A DNA stretch of 59,871 bases from Armatimonadota bacterium (GTDB taxonomy: Bacteria > Armatimonadota > Fimbriimonadia > Fimbriimonadales > Fimbriimonadaceae). Below the pieces are notes generated by a model. It saw only the letters and a program-made list of their open reading frames with translations. It was not told the origin of the DNA and searched no databases. Positions 22,385 through 30,047 of this stretch are shown piece after piece. Numbering within the stretch: the first letter of the stretch is position 1; every line of letters starts with the position of its first letter. The DNA is taken from NCBI GenBank assembly GCA_016223145.1, contig JACRPN010000013.1:1-59871 (forward strand). Direction: 5' to 3'. A program made the position numbers and the translations under genes.

Positions 22385-22760
22385 CGCGAGCTTTTACCCG
22401 AAGAGCGCCTGTTGACTCGACCCTTGGATTTCGTGTTCGCTTTTCCTGGCCCAAACCGTGGCCGCGCCGAATCGCGCCGCGACAGAGCGGCGTCAAGTCA
22501 CCCCACTCCCCCATTGGCTGCACCCCAAATCCGGCCGTACCCCCAAACCGGACCAAGTTCCTCGCTCATCGCTCTTCGACCTTCGCCTTCCCCTGAAAAC
22601 TGTTGTAGAATCCTCGTGCTCCAAGTGGGTGACATCCCTCAAAAAAAGAGGCACAGGACCTGGGACAATTCGCCCTGGTACTTGCGTCCTAAGAAGCATG
22701 TCGATCGAGGAGTTGGCCGTTGCGCCTGCAACCAAGCGGGAAACGGTAGGAGTTGTGAGC
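22385..22760. other. Intergenic region between divergent VOC and MoxR genes
   Basis: 376 bases without a gene I can support. It should carry both divergent promoters. A TGTAGAAT stretch (TAGAAT at 22606-22611) is a possible plus-strand -10, without a good -35. Codons from ATG 22698 are in frame with MoxR and could be an N-terminal extension. Confidence 0.3.
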
Positions 22761-23735
22761 ATGTCGTCGGAGGGTTCGAGCGCCGATTTCGCGAGGGTCG
22801 CAGAAGTCGCGAATCGGCTGATCAAAGAAGTCGAAAAGGTCATCGTAGGCAAGAAGGAAGCCGTGACGCACGCCGTCCTGGCGTTGCTCTGTAATGGGCA
22901 CGCGCTCATCGAGGACATCCCAGGCGTCGGAAAGACGACACTCTCAAAGGCGCTGGCGAAGAGCATGAACGGCATCTTCAGCCGTGTTCAGTTCACCCCG
23001 GACTTGCTGCCCGCCGACGTGACCGGATCGTCCATCTTCAACCAGAAGACCGGCGACTTTGAGTTCCGGCAGGGACCCGTGTTTGGAAACGTGGTGCTGG
23101 TGGATGAAATCAATCGCGCCACCCCCAAGACCCAGTCCGCGCTTCTCGAAGCCATGGAAGAGCGGCAGGTGACGGCCGACGGCATCACTCACAAACTGCC
23201 GATCCCCTTCTTCGTCATCGCCACCCAGAACAACATCGAAATGACAGGCACTTACCCGCTGCCCGAGGCCCAGCTCGACCGGTTCTTCGCGCGCATTTCG
23301 CTGGGCTACCCGGAGCGTGACGCGGAGATCGCCATCCTCGAACACCAGCAAACCGTTCACCCGCTCGAAAGCGTACGCCCGGTCGTCACGATGGACGACC
23401 TGATGGAAATGCAGCGTGCCGTGACCCAAGTTTTCGTACGGGACCGCATTCGCGAGTATGTCGTGGACCTCGTTAGGGCCACACGCGAAAACAACCAGCT
23501 CTTGATCGGCGCATCTCCACGCGGCGCGCTGCACCTGGTGCGAGCCGCGCAGGCGCATGCCGTGTTGAATGGCTTCGACTTCGTGAGGCCGGAAGACGTG
23601 AAGGCCGTAGCGGCCATCGTGCTTTCGCACCGAATCTTGCCCCGCGCCGAGCTTCGCGCCAGGGGTTCGACGGCGGAGCAGGTCATCCACAGGCTTCTCG
23701 AAACGGTGCCCGCACCGGTGCCCGAGGCGAATTAG
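22761..23735 (+). CDS. MoxR-family AAA+ ATPase
   Basis: AAA+ ATPase of 324 residues, MoxR/RavA group, thought to act as a chaperone for partner membrane or VWA-type proteins. Walker A (IPGVGKTTLSK, about 53-63) and Walker B (VVLVDEINRATPK, 111-123) are intact, followed by sensor-1 FFVIATQNN and the MoxR-typical GTYPLPEAQLDRF. I chose ATG 22761, preceded by GGAG at a good distance; ATG 22698 would add 21 residues but has a poor ribosome site. It opens the common MoxR, DUF58, transglutaminase cluster, with only ten bases to the next gene. Confidence 0.93.
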   Translation: MSSEGSSADFARVAEVANRLIKEVEKVIVGKKEAVTHAVLALLCNGHALIEDIPGVGKTTLSKALAKSMNGIFSRVQFTPDLLPADVTGSSIFNQKTGDFEFRQGPVFGNVVLVDEINRATPKTQSALLEAMEERQVTADGITHKLPIPFFVIATQNNIEMTGTYPLPEAQLDRFFARISLGYPERDAEIAILEHQQTVHPLESVRPVVTMDDLMEMQRAVTQVFVRDRIREYVVDLVRATRENNQLLIGASPRGALHLVRAAQAHAVLNGFDFVRPEDVKAVAAIVLSHRILPRAELRARGSTAEQVIHRLLETVPAPVPEAN

Positions 23736-23745
23736 GGGCTGAACC

Positions 23746-25005
23746 TTGGCGAAGGCTCAGACTATTACCTCGATCGTTCGCAGGGGTCCCAGCGCCCTAG
23801 TGGGCCGCATGGGCCGGCTCGCCGGCGTGGCCATCGGCACCGCCTCGGTGATGCTGCTAATGGTGGCGATCCCGCTCAATTCAGCGGCGCTCTTCTATAT
23901 GAGCACGGCAATGATTGTGACGTTGGTCGCCTCGCGTGTCCAGGCGCTTTGGGCGGTTCGTGGCCTGCGAGTCGAGCGCTATGGTCCCGACATTGTCCGG
24001 GTAGGCGAGGAGGTCACCATCGACCTCACCCTTTGGACCGAAACGCACCTCAAGCGGCCGCTGATATCGCTCGAAGACCAGCTTCCCGAGAGACTCGTGG
24101 TCGAGTCCCTCTCGCCGAGCCTTCCCATCGCGCCCGCCTACGGCCATCCGGTGCAGACCCACTACAAGTTTCGGCCCATGCGCCGTGGCCGTTACCGCTG
24201 GTCGAAGCTGACGGCCGTCGGAACCGACGCGCTCGGGCTCATCGCACTTGGCAAAGATTACGAGGCGGATCCGATGGACCTCACCGTTCTGCCGGCGCCG
24301 ATCCCGCTTTCTTTCGAACTCAATTCGGCCGCAGGGTGGGGGTTCACCGAGACCGACCATGGCCTTGGCCGTGGGCATGGCATCCAGCCAAGGGGAATCC
24401 GCGAGTATTCGTCGGGAGACTCGCTGCGCTATGTGCACTGGAAGTCCACGGCCCGAAGGGGCGAGCTGCTGGTCAAGGAGTTCGAGACCGGAGCGCAGTC
24501 GTCGGTCGCGTTCTTGTTGCAGCTTACGGAGGGCTCGGACATTGGCCAAGGCGCCAAGACTACGCTGGAGCACATGTGCGGGAACCTGGCGTACCTCTCG
24601 GGAACCATGCTGCGGCAGGGCATCGACCTGGCGTTCCCTGGGCTCGATGGCGACGACGTCTCGGCTCAACCGGTGGAGCGCGAGAACCAGATCCTCATGA
24701 TGCTTGCCGAGATCCAAGCAACCCGACAGGAGACCATCAGCGACCACTTGTCGAGCGCGCTTCCAACCCTTCCGACGGGAACGCACGTTCACGTTCTGAT
24801 CTCCGTGGTGGATGAGGGGCTACCCGACACGATACAGCGCGCCACGCAGTATGGCGATCCGGTCACCGTGCTCATTTACGATCCGCGCATCTATAGCTCC
24901 AAGCCCTTCCCGGTCGAACGGTCCGCCGCCAACCAGGCGTTCTCCAACCGGCTTGCCGCTGCCGGAGCGAGGATCGCCTTTGTGAGCGAGGAGTTCGGCA
25001 AATGA
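23746..25005 (+). CDS. DUF58 domain protein
   Basis: Membrane-anchored protein of 419 residues. Two hydrophobic segments (about 28-60) are followed by a beta-rich region and the DUF58 signature GIREYSSGDSLRYVHWKSTARRGELLVKEFE in the middle. DUF58 proteins have a VWA-like fold and are almost always partnered with MoxR. The start is a TTG at 23746; no ATG fits better. Its stop overlaps the next gene start by four bases. Role unknown; envelope maturation is the usual suggestion. Confidence 0.9.
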   Translation: MAKAQTITSIVRRGPSALVGRMGRLAGVAIGTASVMLLMVAIPLNSAALFYMSTAMIVTLVASRVQALWAVRGLRVERYGPDIVRVGEEVTIDLTLWTETHLKRPLISLEDQLPERLVVESLSPSLPIAPAYGHPVQTHYKFRPMRRGRYRWSKLTAVGTDALGLIALGKDYEADPMDLTVLPAPIPLSFELNSAAGWGFTETDHGLGRGHGIQPRGIREYSSGDSLRYVHWKSTARRGELLVKEFETGAQSSVAFLLQLTEGSDIGQGAKTTLEHMCGNLAYLSGTMLRQGIDLAFPGLDGDDVSAQPVERENQILMMLAEIQATRQETISDHLSSALPTLPTGTHVHVLISVVDEGLPDTIQRATQYGDPVTVLIYDPRIYSSKPFPVERSAANQAFSNRLAAAGARIAFVSEEFGK

Positions 25006-27047
25006 TGGACCACGCGTCGAGGAATCTCCTGCGCCTGAGCATCGTCGACTATTTGCTCTCGGCAATTGGGTGTTCGTCGGCGGTCTTGGCGCTTGGCCAG
25101 AGCCTGGCCAGGCCGAAGGTGGGCGTCTTCGGCTTCGTCGTCATCCTCGTCGGATTCCTGTTCAGCTTTGCGATGAGCCGGCGAAAGGACCCAGGCAAAC
25201 TCGAAGGATGGGACCCCATCGTCTATGCGCTCCTTGCTGCCTTTGCCATCGCGTTTGGGTCCAGCTTCAATGCGCTTATGCCGAGCGGCGGCTTCCCCGA
25301 CGACCTCCGTCACGTGACGGCGATCTGGTGGCTGCTGCTCTTCTGCAGCTTTGCGGCGTGGAGCGATTCAACGCTCCTTTTCCAAGCCGTGCCCTGCATC
25401 ACGTTGTTCGCGTTTGTGGGCGTCATCGAAATGTTCGCAGCGTCCACGTTTGCGTTCTTCATCTTTCTAATCGCCACGGCGTTTCTCTATGCCCGCGCGC
25501 ACCATCGCGCCATGCTCCTGCAAGCATCTCTAGCGGGCTACCGAGACCTGGCTACGATTCGGAAAGGGCCTTGGCGATGGGTGGCTGGGCCGGAATGGGC
25601 CATCGCCTCGGCCTTCGGAGTGATCCTCTTGAGCCTGATCGGTGCACCCGTGATTCAAAGGTCGGTCCAGAGCGTCGCCGGCAACGTGAACATCACGGCT
25701 TCCAGTTCGACCCGCACGCCGCCGCGCTCGATGATCGGCAGCACGATCAGCCCGGTCGCGCTTCGCATCGGCACGGGCCCGCGGGAGCTTTCCGACCGGG
25801 TCGTCATCCAGGCCAAGCTCGATGAGCCGCGCTATCTGCGTGCCGCAACCTACTTGACTTTCGTTCCCTCAAGCGGTTGGAGTCGCGCGACGACCAACGA
25901 CGTTTCGCCGGCGACCATCGAAGGGCTAGTCCGCGACCGCACCGAACGGCAGCGCTCCGGCAACATGGAGGAGAAACCGTTTTGGCTCATCCTGAACGAT
26001 GGTCTCTTCGATGACCTGCCGCTGCCCGGAGAGGCTGTCAGCCTTAACCCCGCTATCGATTGGCGCATCCGGGCCGACGGGACGGCGGTTCCGGGGTCCA
26101 ACTTGCCGGTCATGACCCGGGTATGGGGCTCGGTCTCCGTGCCATCGAAGAGCTTCGAGCCCGTAAACCGCCCCAGGCCGCTCCCCGCGTTCCTGGAGCG
26201 CTACGCAGATGCGGCAAGCGTCACGCGGCGCGTCAGGCGCTTGGCGTTTCAGGCGACCCGAGGCTACGAAACCGATATTGAGAAGGCCAACGCCCTGGTG
26301 GCGGCGATTGGGGCGAGGTGCCAATACAACCTGTACGCAGAGCCCGTGCCGCTCGGCCAGGACGGGGTCGACCACTTCCTATTTGTCTCGAAGGAGGGCT
26401 ATTGCGATCTCTTCGCCTCCTCGATGGTGCTCATGGCGCGATGCGTCGGCATCCCCGCAAGGGTCGTAACGGGCTACTATCCGTTTCTTGAAGAAAAGAA
26501 CGAGCAGGGCTACTACACCATCCGCGAATCCGACGGACACGCCTGGGCGGAGCTCTATTTTGAGGGCGCCGGATGGATCCCGTTTGATGCGACGGAGACG
26601 GCCCGCGTGGCTCCGGGATCGGGCCGGGGGCAATCCACGGAAGTCATTCCGTTGGTGCGGCGCGCTTGGTTCCAGTGGACGCTTGGGCTGATGCTACTTG
26701 CCCTGGGCTCGCTCGGAGGGATGGCGCTCGTCTCTCAGGCAAGGGCCTACCGCGTGTGGAGCCGCCAGGATCGGGTGATCCAAGCCCAGCTCTTCCAGCG
26801 CTTCTGCACGTCGATTCAAACGGTCACGCATCGCCCCAGGAGGCTCTATGAATCGCCAAGCGAGTATGTGGCTGCAACCCGCAAGCAACTCATCGAGCAC
26901 GGCGCGGAGGCTGAGGAACTGGCGGAGGGGTTCGAGCGGCTGTTCTACGCGCCGCCTGGCTCCACTGGAGGCATGGAAGTGTTGGAGCACAAGGTCGATG
27001 CCTTTGTGAAGACGCTCGCCCAATTCCGAAAGGCCAAGGGCTCTTAA
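25002..27047 (+). CDS. Transglutaminase-like membrane protease (TgpA family)
   Basis: Protein of 681 residues: N-terminal membrane helices (roughly 15-215), a periplasmic transglutaminase-like domain and another helix near 560 before a cytoplasmic DUF4129-like tail. The papain-type triad is visible as Cys468 (EGYCDLFASSMV), His513 (SDGHAWAELYF) and Asp529 (IPFDATE). TgpA-type proteins are peptidases or peptide crosslinkers. It overlaps the DUF58 gene by four bases and completes the MoxR cluster. Confidence 0.92.
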   Translation: MMDHASRNLLRLSIVDYLLSAIGCSSAVLALGQSLARPKVGVFGFVVILVGFLFSFAMSRRKDPGKLEGWDPIVYALLAAFAIAFGSSFNALMPSGGFPDDLRHVTAIWWLLLFCSFAAWSDSTLLFQAVPCITLFAFVGVIEMFAASTFAFFIFLIATAFLYARAHHRAMLLQASLAGYRDLATIRKGPWRWVAGPEWAIASAFGVILLSLIGAPVIQRSVQSVAGNVNITASSSTRTPPRSMIGSTISPVALRIGTGPRELSDRVVIQAKLDEPRYLRAATYLTFVPSSGWSRATTNDVSPATIEGLVRDRTERQRSGNMEEKPFWLILNDGLFDDLPLPGEAVSLNPAIDWRIRADGTAVPGSNLPVMTRVWGSVSVPSKSFEPVNRPRPLPAFLERYADAASVTRRVRRLAFQATRGYETDIEKANALVAAIGARCQYNLYAEPVPLGQDGVDHFLFVSKEGYCDLFASSMVLMARCVGIPARVVTGYYPFLEEKNEQGYYTIRESDGHAWAELYFEGAGWIPFDATETARVAPGSGRGQSTEVIPLVRRAWFQWTLGLMLLALGSLGGMALVSQARAYRVWSRQDRVIQAQLFQRFCTSIQTVTHRPRRLYESPSEYVAATRKQLIEHGAEAEELAEGFERLFYAPPGSTGGMEVLEHKVDAFVKTLAQFRKAKGS

Positions 27048-27075
27048 GCGGGCGCGGGTAGTCCACAATAGAGCG

Positions 27076-28146
27076 ATGCCGCTCATCTCGCCCAAGGCTC
27101 TCGATCATCGAGTCTTGCTGCTCTCCGGTGCCGAGGACGTGCTTCGGCGGGAGGCCCTCGACGAGATCAGGAACCAGCTTGGCGACGACGACGGATTCGA
27201 CACGGAGTCTTTCGTTGCGGGCGAAATCGACCCCCAAAACTGGATGGCGTCCGCGGGCACTTTGCCCTTCCTGGCCCAGCGGCGAACGGTCTTTGTAAGG
27301 CACCTGCTGCGCCTCGACCCGAAGGACACACTGGCCTCCATCGAGGCATCAATGATCGGGCTGCCGGGAAGCTCCCTCTTGGTGCTGGTGGCGGACGACG
27401 AGCCTGGCGACGACGAGCGCCAAAGAACGCTCGACCGGCGAAGGACGGCTTGGGAAGCCGGTGTCAAGAAGGTCCAGGGCTACGTCTTCGACCCGAAAAC
27501 CGACACCAAGGAGCTTCACCGGATGGTGCGGGACCGTCTCGCGGAATCAGGTTTGACGCTGTCCGACAGAGCCCTGTCGAGTTTGATCGAAATGACCGGG
27601 GGGAGCCTTGGGCGCGCGCTGGAAGAGGCCGACAAGCTGCGGCTCTACGTCGAACCCGGCGCGACCGTGCAGGCTGGGGACGTTCAGGCGGTCGTGGTCC
27701 CCTCGCGAGATTGGAACGTGTACCGGCTGGTTGAAGCCATTGTGAGCGGGCACCTGGGCCAGGCGATGCAGCAGCTCAGGAACCTGGTTGGAAGCTCCAA
27801 CAAGGCCGACAGCGCGGCCTTCCAGCAGATTTTCCCCACGCTTTCAAGCCAGTTCAAGCTCATCTGGCAGGCTAGGCTTTGCCAAGAGGCCCGGTGCAGC
27901 CCGCAGGCGCCCAGCGATGAGGTCCGGCCTCTGCTTCCAATGAAGGGGGACATCTCAAAGGAGCGGGAGTGGCGCATCCGCCCGGCCGTCTTTGCCGCCA
28001 AGAGGCTGGACCTGCCTCGTCTGGCCGACTGTTTGGACGTGCTGGCGGAAGCGGACGCAAGGATGAAGGGCCAAGGGGCCAGCTTCTCGGCCATCGAGAC
28101 GCTGGAGCAGACGGTGATGCGGCTTGTGGCAATTGCGGAACGGTGA
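27076..28146 (+). CDS. holA: DNA polymerase III delta subunit
   Basis: Clamp-loader delta subunit of 356 residues, the usual length. It opens the sliding clamp. N-terminal LLLSGAEDVLRREALDEI resembles the defective P-loop region of HolA, and the C-terminal domain has ISKEREWRIRPAVFAAKRL and a final helix EADARMKGQG, typical of delta. The start is 28 bases after the transglutaminase gene, so it may be co-transcribed. No other replication gene is nearby. Confidence 0.88.
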   Translation: MPLISPKALDHRVLLLSGAEDVLRREALDEIRNQLGDDDGFDTESFVAGEIDPQNWMASAGTLPFLAQRRTVFVRHLLRLDPKDTLASIEASMIGLPGSSLLVLVADDEPGDDERQRTLDRRRTAWEAGVKKVQGYVFDPKTDTKELHRMVRDRLAESGLTLSDRALSSLIEMTGGSLGRALEEADKLRLYVEPGATVQAGDVQAVVVPSRDWNVYRLVEAIVSGHLGQAMQQLRNLVGSSNKADSAAFQQIFPTLSSQFKLIWQARLCQEARCSPQAPSDEVRPLLPMKGDISKEREWRIRPAVFAAKRLDLPRLADCLDVLAEADARMKGQGASFSAIETLEQTVMRLVAIAER

Positions 28147-28335
28147 AGCCGTTCGGTGCAGAACTCGCTGGCCCGACACTAAAGGTCTACCTGGCACAAT
28201 TTCCAGGGAATTGTTTCATGTGTAGTGTGTTTTGGTCACAAAACTACTCATTGCAGACAAGTATGTGTTGTGGGAGGCAATTCCTCCTCCAATCGCCATT
28301 CGGAACTGGAGACGGTTCCTAAATGGAGGTACGAA
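28147..28335 (+). other. Structured 189-base leader before PEP-CTERM gene
   Basis: AT-richer than its surroundings. Contains small inverted repeats (GGAGG-CAATT-CCTCC near 28275-28290; GGAAC-N8-GTTCC near 28303-28320). The gene it precedes has an excellent GGAGGT ribosome site at 28324-28329. No promoter or known riboswitch recognised. Confidence 0.3.
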
Positions 28336-28995
28336 ATGAGTAATCGAAACTGGAAGATCGCCGTAACCTTGGGGATCTTGGCCCTGCAAGCAGCCGCAGC
28401 GTTTGCCGACGACCTGCATCCGCCGCCTTGGCGAGGTGCACCCAACACGACGTTCAATCACTGGACCTTCGACAACGCAATCAACCACAATGATGCGACA
28501 GCCGATCAGTGGGGAAACACCCTCGGAGTAGGTCCCGGAACGATCAGCAGTGCAGGTGGCGCTACCGGGCTGCTTACCTTTGAAGGCCGGACCAATGTGA
28601 TCCGCATCGCCCCAGGGGGCTGGATCATGTTCCTGCTACCCAACAAACAGATGCCTCCTCCCTGGAAAAAGGAGATCTACGTCCAAGTGACGTCCTTTGT
28701 GGATGATGGCGACAACGACGTGACCTTCGAACCGGACCCGCAACAGCCTCCAGGCGTTACGGGCTCGCATACGGGCCACGAGGACCTGGCAGGCGGATGG
28801 GACTGGGACAGGTTCGAGTTCCAACTCGACCGACAACCTGCGTTCGAGTTCTTTCGTATCCGCAACCTAACCACGGGCACCGACGTTTACATCGACCAGG
28901 TCGTGATCGATACGCGGTGCGTTCCTGAGCCGGCATCCCTTGCCGCGCTCGGACTTGGCATCTTGATGATCGCCTCCCGGCGAAGGCAAAGGTAG
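28336..28995 (+). CDS. PEP-CTERM sorting-domain protein of unknown function
   Basis: Secreted protein of 219 residues: signal peptide (AVTLGILALQAAAAFADD), a beta-rich body with many Trp/Asp/Asn, and the C-terminal PEP-CTERM signal VPEPASLAALGLGILMIASRRRQR. Such proteins are exported and processed by exosortase, often with exopolysaccharide. I choose ATG 28336 because of GGAGGT seven bases upstream. Body sequence is not a family I recognise. It is followed by a good terminator. The second PEP-CTERM protein in the window is the GH113 enzyme. Confidence 0.78.
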   Translation: MSNRNWKIAVTLGILALQAAAAFADDLHPPPWRGAPNTTFNHWTFDNAINHNDATADQWGNTLGVGPGTISSAGGATGLLTFEGRTNVIRIAPGGWIMFLLPNKQMPPPWKKEIYVQVTSFVDDGDNDVTFEPDPQQPPGVTGSHTGHEDLAGGWDWDRFEFQLDRQPAFEFFRIRNLTTGTDVYIDQVVIDTRCVPEPASLAALGLGILMIASRRRQR

Positions 28996-29010
28996 ACCGC
29001 TGAGCTTCTT

Positions 29011-29039
29011 AGGTGGGCCGTCGCCAAAACGGCTCACCT
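29011..29039 (+). terminator. Terminator after PEP-CTERM gene
   Basis: Stem AGGTGGGCCGT / ACGGCTCACCT (one G-T pair) with a seven-base loop, followed by TAGTCGCTTTGCTTTT. Located 16 bases after the stop codon. Confidence 0.65.
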
Positions 29040-29122
29040 TAGTCGCTTTGCTTTTCATGCCCGATAACCACGAGCCGCAAGTGGCGCAGGACCGCACTCG
29101 AACGGCCCCTCAGGTCGGCGGG

Positions 29123-29698
29123 CTATTGGCTACTCGTGCCTGGCTTGACGACCGGAAACTCTGCCAGCCAATCCGGCACATCCTCTGGCGCGTAGCTGGT
29201 CGCAGAAACCCGGTAGGCCGCAAACGAAGGGCATCCAAAGTCAATCGGCTTCTCCGAGCGATCGATCAACACCGCGACTCCATTCACGAGGCCGCCCTGA
29301 GCTCGAAGGACCTCCGCGGTTTCCAGAACCGACTTTCCGGTCGTGAGCACGTCGTCGACCACCAGGACCCGGGCGCCTGGGGGCACCGAGGCCCCTCGCC
29401 GCAACTTGCGGACCCCGTCTTCAGATTCGACGTAGAGCGCCGGCAGGCCCAGTCGCCGGGCCACCTCGAAGGCAATGATGATCCCACCGGTGGTGGGGCC
29501 GGCCACTAGATCGAAGGCGCCATGGCCCCCGTAATGATCCGCAATCGCTCCACAAAGCTCAGAGAGGACGTCGGGCCTCTCAAGAACTCGGAACTTCTCG
29601 AAATAGGTGTCGCTATGCCGCCCACTGGTCAGGATGAAGTGGCCTTTGAGAATGGCCCCTGAATCCTCGAGAAGCTTGCCCAGATCAACCTTCGACAT
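29123..29698 (-). CDS. pyrE: Orotate phosphoribosyltransferase
   Basis: Pyrimidine-synthesis enzyme joining orotate and PRPP to give OMP. 191 residues, close to the usual size. The PRPP-binding loop VLVVDDVLTTGKS is at 111-123, the N-terminal GHFILTSGRHSDTYF and LVAGPTTGGI match the PyrE family. I start at ATG 29698, whose protein MSKVDLGKLLEDSGA fits family starts; a longer frame to 29761 lies within panD. It overlaps the end of panD by 14 bases, so translation is coupled. Last gene of the ccmE-ccmF-panD-pyrE string. Confidence 0.95.
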   Translation of the reverse strand: MSKVDLGKLLEDSGAILKGHFILTSGRHSDTYFEKFRVLERPDVLSELCGAIADHYGGHGAFDLVAGPTTGGIIIAFEVARRLGLPALYVESEDGVRKLRRGASVPPGARVLVVDDVLTTGKSVLETAEVLRAQGGLVNGVAVLIDRSEKPIDFGCPSFAAYRVSATSYAPEDVPDWLAEFPVVKPGTSSQ

Positions 29699-30047
29699 GG
29701 AACGGCTCCATATCGCGAACGACGTTGTTGTCTTCGTCCAGCAGCACCATCTTGGGCACAACCGGCTCGTCGGTCCAGGTGAACGCGGCGATGATCACAC
29801 GGTCGCCGGCGTGGAAAAAGTGCGCCGCGCCGCCGTTGAGCCCGATGTGCCCCTTGGGACCGGCGAACGCATAGGTGGCGATGCGCGAAGGGCGGTCCAC
29901 GGCCCAAACCTGGACCATTTCACCGTCTACGATCCCGACGCGCTGCATGATCTCGCCATCGATCTCGATGCTTCCGACGTAGTCGGGGTTGGCATAGGTG
30001 ACCCTGGCGTGGTGGATCTTCGACTTAAGCAGTTGGAGCAAGCGCAT
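29685..30047 (-). CDS. panD: Aspartate 1-decarboxylase
   Basis: Pyruvoyl enzyme making beta-alanine for pantothenate, 120 residues. The self-cleavage site Gly25-Ser26 is present in YVGSIEID, with KSKIH before it and IGLNGGAAHFFHAGDRVII after it, all diagnostic. It overlaps ccmF by 23 bases and pyrE by 14, an unusually tight linkage of cofactor, nucleotide and cytochrome-maturation genes. The C-terminal VVRDMEPFHVEG is normal. Regulation would follow the upstream ccm genes. Confidence 0.94.
   Translation of the reverse strand: MRLLQLLKSKIHHARVTYANPDYVGSIEIDGEIMQRVGIVDGEMVQVWAVDRPSRIATYAFAGPKGHIGLNGGAAHFFHAGDRVIIAAFTWTDEPVVPKMVLLDEDNNVVRDMEPFHVEG

Noticed and set aside
20528-22894. A 788-codon plus-strand open frame
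   Set aside because: It runs antisense across the sugar-binding protein and VOC genes, which have clear family motifs; its translation is Arg/Pro/His-rich low-quality sequence typical of a GC-rich shadow frame.
28195-28212. Sigma-54 promoter (TGGCAC) before the PEP-CTERM gene
   Set aside because: TGGCAC is present but the required GC at -12 with TTGC context is not at the right spacing.
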